Source: G965197715 sp965247615
GTDB taxonomy: Bacteria > Chloroflexota > Dehalococcoidia > Lucifugimonadales > UBA1127
DNA: 64,000 nucleotides
Assembly (NCBI GenBank): GCA_965247615.1
Contig: OZ252022.1
Coordinates: forward strand, 2,356,001-2,420,000
Direction: 5' to 3'
A program made the translations under genes and the position numbers. This document shows, piece by piece, positions 50,419-60,509 of the stretch. Every line of letters starts with the position of its first letter. The first letter of the stretch is position 1. The notes under the pieces are model-generated. The model was not told where the DNA came from, did not search any database, and was given only the letters and a program-made list of their open reading frames with translations.

Positions 50419-51993
50419 CTATCTTCCCGACCCGGTGACCCGCGCCACGCTGCGCATGGTGGGGCCACCGTTGCCCATGCGCTTGGCCTGCATGGGCTGG
50501 CCTTTGCCGCAGTTGGGGATGGGGAAGAGTTGGAAGTCGCTGCCGACGGCATCAACGCGCATGAAGAAGTCGCGACTGTCAGACATCACGCCGCCATCGC
50601 GGTAGAGCTGGCCCAGCTCTCCGTTGCGCACTTCGTAGACACGCATGGCGGAGATGCGAAAGTTCTCGCGGGACTCCGCGATCGAGGGAATGCGGTGCCC
50701 GGACACGTAGTAGCCGCGGTCCACTTCCTTCAGGATCTCCGCCGGGTCGCGGACGCCGGGGCTGAAGGCGGTGTTGGACATGCGGATCAGCGGGACCATG
50801 CTGGCGTCGCTGGCCTTGTAGTGGCCGTTGGGCTCTACGCCCACGACCGACGCCGTCTCCCGGCTGCTGAGGAACTCCTTGTAGACGCCGTCCTTGACGT
50901 TGTAGACGCGCCTGGTTGGGGTGCCTTCGTCATCGTAGGGGTAGTGGCCGAACCCCTCCAGCGTCGGGTCAGAGAACACGTTGACAAGAGGTGACGCCAC
51001 CTGGCGGCCCAGCTGGTTCTCCTGGGGGCTGCGGAAGAGCCAGCTCCGGCCCGCGTAGGCCGTCTCCATCTTGAGCGCCCGGTCCAGCTCCGAGGGGTGT
51101 CCCATAACCTCATGGCACACCAGGGCGTTGAAGTGGGGGTCCGTGACCACCACCGCCTCATCCTCCGAGGACGGCAGCGGCGGCGCGTCGGACAGCTCCA
51201 CGGTGGTCCCCGCCAGGTCCATGGCAAAGTCCCTGAGGCTGGGCAGGTCGATATGCTCGTTCCGGTACCCCTCTGACAGCACTTCCCAACCCCGCTGGTG
51301 GCCCGTGAAGTCGTACAGGTCCAGGTTGCCGTGCCGGCCCCGGGCCACGACCAAGACGAACCCCTCAGTGAGGGCGTGGCTCACGTCCAAGACGCTGCCT
51401 TGGGAGCTGACGAAGAGCTGGCGCACCAGGCCTGTACTCCCGGTGACCACGTTGTAGAGGAGGTGGCTGCCCTGGGCCGCCACCTCTCGCGACGCCTCTC
51501 GCACCAGCTTGACGACGTCTTCCAAGGGAACGCCGCGCGGGTCGACGCGGTACTGCGGCCCCACCACCGCCTGCCGTGCGGGCACCTGAGCCAGGTCCGC
51601 ATCCTTCAAGGCGCCTCCAAGGAGCGGGAAGCGGCTGCGGGCGGCGCTCTTGCCGCGGGCGTTGACCATGGCGCGCTGGTGTGCGTGGCGGACGGCGGCC
51701 TGAAGCACGGGGCCCAGGTTTTCGGCGTCGGCGGCGCCGAGTTGCTGGCCGTGGTAGCCGGCCGCCGCAAGGGGGTCGCCCGCGAGGACGCGCACGCCCA
51801 GGTTGAAGCGGTAGTCTTGGGCGCTCCGCTTCTCCTTGCCGTCCTCGGCGGTCGAGGAGCGGTGCTCGGCCACCTCCAGTCGGACGTCGCAGTAGCGCAG
51901 GCCCCGAAGGCGCCGCGCGTACTCTGTCACCACGGCGGTCGCCGTGGGCGTTGCGCGGTCGATGAGCTCCAGGGTGATTGATTCGACGGGCAT
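50419..51993 (-). CDS. tldD: TldD family metalloprotease
   Basis: A 524-residue TldD-type zinc peptidase. The metal site HEVMGHPSELDR (residues ~310-320) is the family HExxxH motif; GTPTRRVYNVKDGVYKEFLSSRETA, IRMSNTAFSPG, YYVSGHRIPS and SDFQLFPIPNCGKGQP support the call. It pairs with the TldE-type protein two genes downstream. ATG 51993 is chosen; 16 upstream codons of the frame have no RBS or conservation signs. First gene of tldD-rmuC-tldE. Confidence 0.87.
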   Translation of the reverse strand: MPVESITLELIDRATPTATAVVTEYARRLRGLRYCDVRLEVAEHRSSTAEDGKEKRSAQDYRFNLGVRVLAGDPLAAAGYHGQQLGAADAENLGPVLQAAVRHAHQRAMVNARGKSAARSRFPLLGGALKDADLAQVPARQAVVGPQYRVDPRGVPLEDVVKLVREASREVAAQGSHLLYNVVTGSTGLVRQLFVSSQGSVLDVSHALTEGFVLVVARGRHGNLDLYDFTGHQRGWEVLSEGYRNEHIDLPSLRDFAMDLAGTTVELSDAPPLPSSEDEAVVVTDPHFNALVCHEVMGHPSELDRALKMETAYAGRSWLFRSPQENQLGRQVASPLVNVFSDPTLEGFGHYPYDDEGTPTRRVYNVKDGVYKEFLSSRETASVVGVEPNGHYKASDASMVPLIRMSNTAFSPGVRDPAEILKEVDRGYYVSGHRIPSIAESRENFRISAMRVYEVRNGELGQLYRDGGVMSDSRDFFMRVDAVGSDFQLFPIPNCGKGQPMQAKRMGNGGPTMRSVARVTGSGR

Positions 51994-52209
51994 CTCAGTT
52001 CCCAGGCCGGTGGGTCTGTTCCGGATTATGCCAGGTTTCACTGCAAAAGCGAAGGCCGCAACAAGCCATTCACAGACGTCTCAGTAAGGAGTCGGCATCC
52101 TACGCCGAAGGCAGGCGACGGTCGCCGATGCGCCCATGCGCCTTGATTACGGAGGTCTCAGGCAGTAGCGTGGCCGAGAAGCATCTATGAATCGACGCTT
52201 GGGGTGTGG

Positions 52210-52485
52210 ATGGATATTCGGTACACTCGAACGGCCCGGCAGTTCATGCTGGAGCAAGACGCCGATACCTATCACGCCATTCGTGGGCTGGTTTTGCTCA
52301 TATCGACAGACCCATGGCCGGATGGGGAGCGAATCATCCTAGTTCCGCTGCCGCCTGCATACGTTCCCTGCTATATGGGAGACGAGCGGTGGATCATGTA
52401 TCAGGTATCAAGTGCGGACGGGGAAGAGGTAATGACGGTGATAGCTATAGGCCAGGCTGGCACACGGCCCGCCTGGAGGCGCTAG
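52210..52485 (+). CDS. RelE/ParE-like small protein, possible toxin
   Basis: A 91-residue protein: DIRYTRTARQFMLEQD, an AIRGLVLLIS helix, DPWPDGERIILVPLP and a terminal strand EEVMTVIAIG. Order and spacing recall RelE/ParE-fold proteins, although catalytic residues cannot be assigned and the DPWPDGE segment may point to a related non-toxic group. GGGG precedes ATG 52210. No codirectional antitoxin gene is adjacent. Its stop overlaps by 4 bp the stop of the convergent Panacea-domain gene. Confidence 0.55.
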   Translation: MDIRYTRTARQFMLEQDADTYHAIRGLVLLISTDPWPDGERIILVPLPPAYVPCYMGDERWIMYQVSSADGEEVMTVIAIGQAGTRPAWRR

Positions 52486-53123
52486 CCCCTTAGAGAATAC
52501 TGCTCATCAAGCTCTTCCTGGGAGACTACGTCGCCGACAGCGAGGTCTTGAAGGCCCTGCCTTGCCGCTTCCAACAATCCCGGGTTACCAGCGACTTGCC
52601 GCCGCAGATCTGCAGCTTGCTCATCTTCTTCCATGCTCAGGACCGAGTACTGTGGCGCCTGCTCAAAGGGCTTGCTCCTCTTGGACGCGGCAACGATCTG
52701 GCTGACTCCCATGCGCCCGTACTTCTGGATAGTGCCTCTGATCACCAGTCCCGCGCCAGCACCCAGGTGTGCCATAGATTCGGCAGCCGACTCGCCAGAA
52801 GCCCAATAGGTAAACGAATCGCCACCATACATTGATTGCTGAGTGGCCATCTGGATCTTCTCACTGCGGACTAGCTTATCGGCTTCCTTGACAATAGCGT
52901 TGCTGATTGCGTTAGGACCAAAGTTGTCCCACGTATAGCCAACGCCAGTCAGTGTTTCTCCTGTCAGCTCGTAGAATCGCTCGTCAGCCAGGTAAACAAG
53001 CTTGACCAGCTTGGTCCGATGGACACGCCCACCAAGCAAGCCAAGCACACTGATGATGGCAGCCTGGGTCTTAGACAGAGGCAGTTGCCTACTCCTCGTC
53101 TTGGATTTCGGCCCCATAGTCAT
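52482..53123 (-). CDS. Panacea/SocA-like (DUF4065) domain protein
   Basis: A 213-residue protein. The Panacea signature is clear near residues 35-75: VHRTKLVKLVYLADERF and YTWDNFGPNAISNAIV. The Panacea domain is a known antitoxin module that neutralises several unrelated toxins, and SocA is its proteolysis-adaptor relative. A basic N-terminal tail (PKSKTRSRQ) precedes it and an acidic C-terminal region follows. ATG 53123 has GAGGGG at 6 bases. Its promoter carries an inverted repeat suited to autoregulation. The only small partner candidate is the convergent RelE-like gene. Confidence 0.75.
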   Translation of the reverse strand: MTMGPKSKTRSRQLPLSKTQAAIISVLGLLGGRVHRTKLVKLVYLADERFYELTGETLTGVGYTWDNFGPNAISNAIVKEADKLVRSEKIQMATQQSMYGGDSFTYWASGESAAESMAHLGAGAGLVIRGTIQKYGRMGVSQIVAASKRSKPFEQAPQYSVLSMEEDEQAADLRRQVAGNPGLLEAARQGLQDLAVGDVVSQEELDEQYSLRG

Positions 53124-53145
53124 TGCAGACCCCTCTCGGGGATAG

Positions 53146-53201
53146 AGAATAGCGACTAATAGCAGGCTGTCAAGCATAGAACACATATTCTATATCGTCA
53201 A
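53146..53201 (-). promoter_or_regulatory. Two overlapping promoters with an operator-like inverted repeat
   Basis: Upstream promoter: TTGACG (53196-53201), 17 bp, TATGCT (53173-53178). Its spacer and -10 carry the inverted repeat ATAGAA-N6-TTCTAT (53176-53193). Second promoter: TTGACA (53168-53173), 16 bp, TATTCT (53146-53151). A repressor at the repeat would block the first promoter and the -35 of the second, as expected for autoregulated toxin-antitoxin genes. Confidence 0.55.
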
Positions 53202-53335
53202 GAGTTTCAGACAAATCCGGGCGTGGGTAGAAGGGACCGGGGCGCTCTACGGCGGGAAAGCAAGAAGGGAAATAGCAAGGACGATTCGATTGGGGTCTTT
53301 GAAGGCAGGCGCTCGGCGGGTGGGCTCGGGCAGGC

Positions 53336-53824
53336 TCAGTTCAGTATGCCGCGGATCCGGGCCAGGCCCTTGGCGGCCACCGCATACGTGCTGTTGCACG
53401 CCAGGGCTTTCTTGTAGCACCCCGCGGCCCGGTCCAGCTGGCCCTTGCGCTCCCATACCCTGCCCAAGTTTGCCCAGGGGAAGCAGTAAGTGTCGTAGCG
53501 CTTGGCCAGGACGGCCTTCTCCAGCCAGGGAATGGCCTCGTCCAGCAGCCCCTGCTGGATGAGGTATGCACCGATGTCGTTGTAGGGGTTGCCGAAGTCG
53601 GGGTCTATCTCAATGGCCCGCTGGCACATGGCGATGGCCTGACGAAAGTCGCCCTGGGCCATGTACGTCCACCCCAGGAAGGTGTAGGCCTCTGCCGTGG
53701 GGCAGACGTCCAAGGAGCGCTGGTACCGGCGGACAGCCTGCTGCACCCGGCCATTGGTCTGAGCCTCATGTGCGCGTTGCAGTAGAGCCCAGGCACGCTG
53801 TCTTCGATCGGTCTCACTCATCAT
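53336..53824 (-). CDS. TPR repeat protein
   Basis: A 162-residue protein with three to four tetratricopeptide repeats: AEAYTFLGWTYMAQGDFRQA, NPYNDIGAYLIQQGLLDEA and FPWANLGRVWERKGQLDRA. No signal peptide or extra domain, so probably a cytosolic protein-interaction scaffold. Start ATG with GGAGG about 9 bases upstream. It lies 89 bp downstream of ilvD on the same strand. Confidence 0.85.
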   Translation of the reverse strand: MMSETDRRQRAWALLQRAHEAQTNGRVQQAVRRYQRSLDVCPTAEAYTFLGWTYMAQGDFRQAIAMCQRAIEIDPDFGNPYNDIGAYLIQQGLLDEAIPWLEKAVLAKRYDTYCFPWANLGRVWERKGQLDRAAGCYKKALACNSTYAVAAKGLARIRGILN

Positions 53825-53913
53825 GGCCCCGACCTCCGTGCACCGTCATGCGACAGGTGTGGATGGCGCCAGCCATAACGATCGACGCGGGACGGGGCCC
53901 GCTCTATGCTCCC

Positions 53914-55596
53914 CTACCCGCAGATTGCTCCGCGGGAAGAGGATGATACGAGCTTGGCGTATTTGGCCAAGGCTCCGGACGTATAGTGGGGCGGGTGGGG
54001 CGTCCACGCCCGCCGGCGGTTCGACAGCTCAGCGTCGGATGCGTCGACGTGAAGCCGCCGCCCCGGGATATCGATAGTGACGACGTCACCCTCTTGGAGC
54101 AACGCGATGCCGCCCCCATCGGCGGCTTCGGGCGCAACGTGGCCGACCATCAGCCCGCCGCGGGTGGCGCCGGAGAACCTGCCGTCGGTGAGGAGGCCCA
54201 CGCCAGCGCCCAAGCCCTGACCCACCAAGGCTGCGGTAAGGGCCAGCATCTCCCGCATGCCCGGGCCGCCCTTCGGCCCTTCGTAGCGGATGACGACCAC
54301 GTCGCCGAGGACGATCTGGCGCGCGGACACGGCCTTGAACGCATCTTCCTCCGAGTCGAAGACCCGGGCAGGGCCCGTGTGCACGCGCTGGAGGTCCTCT
54401 TCACTGGTGACCTTGACCACAGCGCCCTCGGTGGCAACGTTGCCCTTGAGGATCACCAGGGTGCCCGCGGAACTGATGGGGGAGTTGACGGGCTGCACGA
54501 CCCCTTCGCTGTCATTGAGAGGGAACTCGGCCAGGTTCTCTGCCAGGGTCTTGCCGGTTACGGTGAGGACGCTTCCGTCCAGGAGGCCCGCTTCCAGAAG
54601 GGGCTTCATCACCTGGGGCAGACCGCCGATCCTGTCCAGGTCCGCCATGACGTACCTGCCGCCGGGTTTCATGTCCGCAATATGGGGAGTGCGCCGGCTG
54701 ATGCGGTCGAAATCGTCGATGAGCAAGGGTACGCCGGCCTCGTGGGCGATGGCCAGGAGGTGCAGCACCACGTTGGTGGACCCGCCCATGGCCACAGCGA
54801 CCGTGATGGCATTCTCGAAGGCAGCCTTGGTGAGGATATCCCGGGGCCTGATGTCGTTTTCCAAGAGCTGCAGCACCAACTCGCCGGCCTGACGGCAGAA
54901 CTCCTCCGTCCTGGGGTGAATGGCCGGGGAAGAAGCGCTGCCCGGCGGCGACATGCCGAGGGCCTCCATGGCAGCGGCCATGGTGTTCGCGGTGAAGAGT
55001 CCGCCGCAGGAGCCCTCACCGGGGCAGGCGGCGCATTCCAGCTCGTAGAGCTCTTCCTCCGTGATTCTCCCGGTGTGAAAGGCCCCCACGGCCTCGAAGA
55101 CGTCCTGAACGGTGACGTCCCGGCCCTGGAACTTGCCGGGCATGATGGTGCCGCCGTAGATGAACACGGCAGGGAGGTTGAGCCGCGCCAGGGCCATCAG
55201 CGTTCCAGGGAGGCTCTTGTCGCATCCGGCGACGCCGACCAGGGCGTCGTACTGATGCGCCATGGCCATGAGCTCAATGGAGTCGGCGATGACCTCACGG
55301 CTGACCAGGGACGCCTTCATCCCCTCATGGCCCATGGCGATGCCGTCCGAGACGGCGATGGAGACGAACTCTCTGGGGGTGCCCCCGGCGGACTTGACGC
55401 CAGCCTTGACCCGCTGCGCAAGCCGGTCTAGGTGGATGTTGCAGGGGGTGGCCTCGTTCCAAGTGCTGGCGACGCCGACGAAGGGCTTGCGGATATCCTC
55501 GTCATCCAGGCCCATGGCGCGGTAGTAGGACCGCGCTGGGGCTCGCTCGGCGCCGAGCTTGGCAGCGTCCGAGCGATACACTGTCCGAGTCGACAT
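53914..55596 (-). CDS. ilvD: Dihydroxy-acid dehydratase
   Basis: A 560-residue iron-sulfur dehydratase for the penultimate step of valine, isoleucine and pantothenate-precursor synthesis (2-ketoisovalerate). Cluster ligands are present in TPCNIHL, GVAGCDKSLPGT and CPGEGSCGGLFTANTM. Other marks: SDGIAMGHEGMK, GGTIMPGKF and the C-terminal DGRFSGATRGGLMVGHVAPEA. ATG 55596 has AGGTG at suitable distance; the GTG five codons upstream overlaps that site. A strong promoter sits 48 bp upstream. Its product feeds panB, about 6 kb away. Confidence 0.92.
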   Translation of the reverse strand: MSTRTVYRSDAAKLGAERAPARSYYRAMGLDDEDIRKPFVGVASTWNEATPCNIHLDRLAQRVKAGVKSAGGTPREFVSIAVSDGIAMGHEGMKASLVSREVIADSIELMAMAHQYDALVGVAGCDKSLPGTLMALARLNLPAVFIYGGTIMPGKFQGRDVTVQDVFEAVGAFHTGRITEEELYELECAACPGEGSCGGLFTANTMAAAMEALGMSPPGSASSPAIHPRTEEFCRQAGELVLQLLENDIRPRDILTKAAFENAITVAVAMGGSTNVVLHLLAIAHEAGVPLLIDDFDRISRRTPHIADMKPGGRYVMADLDRIGGLPQVMKPLLEAGLLDGSVLTVTGKTLAENLAEFPLNDSEGVVQPVNSPISSAGTLVILKGNVATEGAVVKVTSEEDLQRVHTGPARVFDSEEDAFKAVSARQIVLGDVVVIRYEGPKGGPGMREMLALTAALVGQGLGAGVGLLTDGRFSGATRGGLMVGHVAPEAADGGGIALLQEGDVVTIDIPGRRLHVDASDAELSNRRRAWTPHPPHYTSGALAKYAKLVSSSSRGAICG

Positions 55597-55643
55597 TAGC
55601 ACCTGCCACACGGAAACTAGCTGCGACTCTCTTGACCTCCACC

Positions 55644-55672
55644 ATTATACCCGTGGAGTCCCCGGGGGGCAA
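55644..55672 (-). promoter_or_regulatory. Promoter of ilvD
   Basis: On the minus strand TTGCCC (55667-55672), 17 bp, perfect TATAAT (55644-55649). Predicted start about 55637, leaving a ~40-base leader. Confidence 0.65.
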
Positions 55673-55895
55673 CCACGGGCAAAGGGGCGCGGCAGCCACG
55701 CCCGCACCCGAAGCTCCTGAACCCCAGTCCTAGAGTGCCCGCAGCGCCTGGACGAAAGAACACTCCGCTCCCTGCGGGCCGGCGGTCCCCGGATGTGGGC
55801 GCTGCCAAAGCGGCCGGCCTCGGCGGCCGCGACTCCACCGGATGGAAGAGCGAACCGGCCTCATAGAGAGGGTAAGTGTCGCCGCGTCGCGTATG
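55673..55895. other. Non-coding stretch upstream of the rRNA gene
   Basis: No coding frame I believe. Contains the long-range complementary pair GCCCGCAG (55737-55744) and CTGCGGGC (55772-55779), and a GCGGCCG/CGGCCGC pair near 55810-55830. Together with the terminator at 55896-55925 this could be a structured small RNA on the plus strand, but no known family is recognised. Confidence 0.35.
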
Positions 55896-55925
55896 AAGGG
55901 CGGCCGGGGGCATCCGGCCGCCCTT
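55896..55925 (+). terminator. 12-bp hairpin terminator
   Basis: AAGGGCGGCCGG (55896-55907) pairs with CCGGCCGCCCTT (55914-55925) around GGGCAT; the plus strand ends in TTT. No annotated gene on the plus strand precedes it, so it either ends an unrecognised RNA or insulates the rRNA promoter. Confidence 0.6.
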
Positions 55926-56140
55926 TAGGACCCCATTAGGGGTTGGCGCGGGCGCCCGGTGCGAAAGGCGGTAGCTGGCTCTGCCTGGGCCCCTGTCGAG
56001 CGGCACCGGGCGCGCCGTGCGATGTGTGTGGAGAACGCTGGACAGCGCCGCCGTCCTCCACCTATGGTGTGTGGGCTGGTAAGTATGGCGTGCGCGGCCG
56101 GCCCCAGGGACAAGCTCCCGGAAAGTGGACGCGCAAGACC

Positions 56141-56168
56141 TTGACAGCAGGGCCGGAACGTCTATACT
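56141..56168 (+). promoter_or_regulatory. rRNA promoter
   Basis: TTGACA (56141-56146), 16 bp, TATACT (56163-56168), 87 bp upstream of the mature 16S start. Confidence 0.65.
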
Positions 56169-56192
56169 GGGTCGTGGACAGTAGTCCCACTT

Positions 56193-56220
56193 GCACCTTA
56201 ACAACTGGATGATGGAGAGA
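56193..56220 (+). promoter_or_regulatory. Pre-16S processing stem, 5' strand
   Basis: GCACCTTAACAACTGGATGA continuing to 56220 is complementary to 57894-57921 over 28 positions with one mismatch. Such a stem loops out the whole 16S precursor for RNase III cleavage. Confidence 0.75.
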
Positions 56221-56254
56221 CGGTAAGGCGCTACACGCTGAAACAAAGGTTCAT

Positions 56255-57766
<1,512 letters not shown>

Positions 57767-57893
57767 GGGAGTTACCGGCGGCAGGCTCTTCTGAGCCAAT
57801 CGCCACTATTCCTAGGTCGGTGGGCCGGAGCCTGGTTCGCCAGAGGCCTCAATGCCCAAGAGGCCGTGCTCCTGCAACATGGGTGCGCCCACC

Positions 57894-57921
57894 TCTCTCC
57901 ATCATCCAGATGTTAAGGTGC
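57894..57921 (+). promoter_or_regulatory. Pre-16S processing stem, 3' strand
   Basis: TCTCTCCATCATCCAGATGT continuing to 57921, complementary to 56193-56220. It is followed by TTTTCTTTTG, so the stem may also act as the transcript terminator. Confidence 0.7.
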
Positions 57922-58390
57922 TTTTCTTTTGCCTTTCGGTAGGACGCCGACCGCACGGCGCGAAGCCACTGCGGGAGCCGGTGGCGGCCGCGGGCCGGCC
58001 TGCCCCGGCCTCAAGGGCCCGTGGGTCCGCCCCATCATCTCGAGCTTTGTGCCTGTCAAACGCCGCACGGTCCTTGACGGCCAGGACAGCGGTTGCAACG
58101 CCGTCCATCGAGAGGGCGCAACGGGAACTCCGAGGAGTGCCGCGGGAGAGCTCGGCGGCTGTGTCCGGGGCTACCTGAGCGTGCGGGAAGAGGACGTCCG
58201 GCCGGTGTCCGTCCTCCAGACCTCCGGCTGATCACACCGGCGGAAGACCCATTCCATGACGCGCCGCACCCCTTTACCGTGGGTCCCAGGCAACCCCTGG
58301 CAGGCGAGCAAGAAACGGGAGTGGGCGGCGGCCACGGCCAGGGGATACCCGGGCGCCCCGCCGCCGGTCTTGCAGTGGTACGTCTGTTGC
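57922..58390. other. Region after the 16S unit, no gene recognised
   Basis: About 470 bp up to the end of the convergent isomerase gene. Open frames in several registers are arginine/proline-rich and unlike any family. No 23S or 5S rRNA and no tRNA cloverleaf seen. An open frame of ~70 codons on the minus strand (57902-58108) runs into the processing stem and is not believed. Confidence 0.5.
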
Positions 58391-59467
58391 CTATCTACCC
58401 GGCTTTGTGCCATCCCCGCTCCTGAGCCTCTGCTTGGCGAGGTCAATGGTTGGAATGGGCGCGGGATCAACGCCCCGCAGCAGTGCCAGATAGTAGCTCA
58501 CATAGTCCCCGAGCAGCAGCATGTTGAGGACCTGGACCAGGGGAGGGCCCTTCTCGGCCCTGAGGAGACGGTAGGGTATCTCCGATCTGCTCAACAGCTC
58601 CTCAAGGACGCGGTACTGCTCTCCGAGCGGTCCGGATTCTCTGGGTTCCAGGAGCACGGCCATGAGTGTCATGGCCGTGTCCTGCGCCGGCGTGTAGGCC
58701 TCGACGGCGTTGTGAAGGGCCTCAGGGATGATCTCGAAAAACGCCCATGCCTTTGAGTTTTCGTTGAACTGGCTCTTCCAGCGGCGGGCCAACCCGGAGA
58801 AGCTTCCACCTCCGTACACGATGGGCAGCTTTCCCTGAAGTTCAGCCGCCAGCTGCTTGGCGGGGTTCTCGTCAGTGGGGACGCCTTCCACGAGGCGGGC
58901 CAGTTGGTCCTTCGCGGCTGCCAGCGCGGGCTGCACGGACGACTTGGCGCCCGTGAAACCAAGATGGGACAGGATGCCAAGGAGCGCAATCACGAGATAG
59001 GGGGTGGCGATTCGAGGCTCGCCATGAACGGCTATCGAGAAGGCCCGCGCCCGTGCTGCCGCTGCTTCCGCCGCCAGGGCGCCCCCACCCGCCACGGCCA
59101 GTGCGGGGGCGCCGGCCGCGAGAGCCTGACGGTAGACGGAGAGGGTCTCCCGCGTGTTCCCAGAGTGGCTGCAGGCGATGACCAGCGTTTCTGCGCTGAG
59201 GGCGAAGGGTACGGTGAAGTCACGCACCACGACGATTGGCAGCTTCCGCTCTGGGGCAACGAGGTCCGCGACCAGGTCCCCGGCTATAGCCGAGCCACCC
59301 ATGCCGGCCAGAACGACGGTCTTTACGTGTTTCCACTCCGGCGGCGGCTGGAGTGCCAGAGCCTCCCGCCAAGCCCCTTCGCACAACTGTGGCATGTTCC
59401 GCAACCGCGCACCGAACCCGGTGGAGTCAACTGCGGCGTAGGTTGATGGCTCATCTATCCGTAGCAC
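58391..59467 (-). CDS. Bifunctional phosphoglucose/phosphomannose isomerase
   Basis: A 358-residue two-SIS-domain isomerase of the archaeal/Chloroflexota PGI/PMI type. The first SIS domain shows VVLAGMGGSAIAGDLVADL and ACSHSGNTRETLSVYRQAL; the second has LPIVYGGGSFSGLARRWKSQFNENSKAWAF and the helix with ALHNAVEAYTP, whose histidine is a likely catalytic residue. It interconverts glucose-6-P or mannose-6-P with fructose-6-P. GTG start with AGGAG about 4 bases upstream. Slightly longer than typical (~320-350). Confidence 0.88.
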   Translation of the reverse strand: MLRIDEPSTYAAVDSTGFGARLRNMPQLCEGAWREALALQPPPEWKHVKTVVLAGMGGSAIAGDLVADLVAPERKLPIVVVRDFTVPFALSAETLVIACSHSGNTRETLSVYRQALAAGAPALAVAGGGALAAEAAAARARAFSIAVHGEPRIATPYLVIALLGILSHLGFTGAKSSVQPALAAAKDQLARLVEGVPTDENPAKQLAAELQGKLPIVYGGGSFSGLARRWKSQFNENSKAWAFFEIIPEALHNAVEAYTPAQDTAMTLMAVLLEPRESGPLGEQYRVLEELLSRSEIPYRLLRAEKGPPLVQVLNMLLLGDYVSYYLALLRGVDPAPIPTIDLAKQRLRSGDGTKPGR

Positions 59468-59643
59468 GGGCTCCTAGTGTCCTGTCTTGCAGGTTCGCTG
59501 CGTAGTATTGGCCGGCCTCAGGCATCCCAGTCGGCGCCGCACTGGCCAGACATGCTCACCGCAAGCGTCTCGCGCTGAGCACGTCAAAGGATGAACGTCC
59601 CGATGCGGCTGCGCACTCATGATCGTCTTGGCCAACTGAGCCG

Positions 59644-60225
59644 TCATTGCCGCGGCGCCCGGCCAGGTCCTTGCGCCAGTGGTGATGGCGCGGGGGACCG
59701 CGCCTCCCGCCAGGCAAGCCAGTCCTGGATGATGTGCTGGTCCCTGGGGAAGGCCAGGGGGGGAGGCGACGCGATGGGGAAGAACGCGGCCTCTTGCACC
59801 TCGGTGGGTTCCCCCGCGAGCTCCCCGCCCACGCAGCTCACGGCGTAGGCCGCGAGCACGATGGGGCTGCCCGATTCGGAGTAGAGCCCGACGAGGCCCT
59901 CGGCGACGACCCGCAGACCGGTCTCCTCCATCACCTCTCGCTCCACTGCGTCCTCGACTCGCTCCCCGCGCTCCACGAACCCGCCGGGCAGCGCCCACAG
60001 CCCCCGTCCGGGTTCCATGTTCCGCCGGATGAAGAGGAGTTGCCGGTCCACGCAGACCAACCCGGCGGCAACGACCTTGGGGTCCTGAAATACAACCAGG
60101 CGGCACGCGGGGCACGAGGGCCTTTGGCGTCCCTGTACACACTCGTTGGTCAGCTCAACCCCGCAGCGCTGACAGTAATTCACACCATCCACGTTGACGC
60201 GTCCCTCATGGTCCTGAATCGGCAC
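59644..60225 (-). CDS. NUDIX hydrolase with N-terminal zinc ribbon
   Basis: A 193-residue protein. Residues ~17-43 hold a zinc ribbon (YCQRCGVELT, PSCPACRLVVF), followed by the NUDIX domain with the complete box GGFVERGERVEDAVEREVMEETGL (glycine-x5-glutamate-x7-REVMEETGL). The combination resembles NADH pyrophosphatase-like NudC relatives or small zinc-ribbon NUDIX hydrolases that clean nucleoside diphosphate derivatives. GTG start; RBS only moderate, so the start could shift slightly. A proline/alanine-rich tail ends the protein. Confidence 0.85.
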   Translation of the reverse strand: MPIQDHEGRVNVDGVNYCQRCGVELTNECVQGRQRPSCPACRLVVFQDPKVVAAGLVCVDRQLLFIRRNMEPGRGLWALPGGFVERGERVEDAVEREVMEETGLRVVAEGLVGLYSESGSPIVLAAYAVSCVGGELAGEPTEVQEAAFFPIASPPPLAFPRDQHIIQDWLAWREARSPAPSPLAQGPGRAPRQ

Positions 60226-60407
60226 ACCTGCTATTTAGCCACACACGGGCGGGCACGGCAACCACGGAGCCCCGGACCAGCGCGCGGGACCGCCCAACAG
60301 GACAGGACGCACGCGCCCCTGTTTTGCAGGCGGCGGCCGGCCAAGGCATCCCCGCGGCGCGTCCCTTCCAGTCCCATCCCAACTGCACGCGCAGCCCGGC
60401 GGCGCCC

Positions 60408-60436
60408 TTGTCTCGGCGGGAGGCTGGTGCTATTAT
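60408..60436 (+). promoter_or_regulatory. Promoter of the pantothenate operon
   Basis: TTGTCT (60408-60413), 17 bp, TATTAT (60431-60436). Predicted start near 60443, giving a leader of about 160 bases before the first gene. Confidence 0.55.
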
Positions 60437-60509
60437 ACCGGCGTCGCTGACCCTGTTTCAGGGCGGCGAACATCGTTCCAGGCACGGCACTGAGCCGCGG
60501 GGATCTGCA

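Noticed and set aside
55617..56246. 209-codon frame on the minus strand upstream of 16S
   Set aside because: It covers the rRNA promoter, a terminator hairpin and the ilvD promoter; composition is Pro/Arg/Ala-rich without family features.
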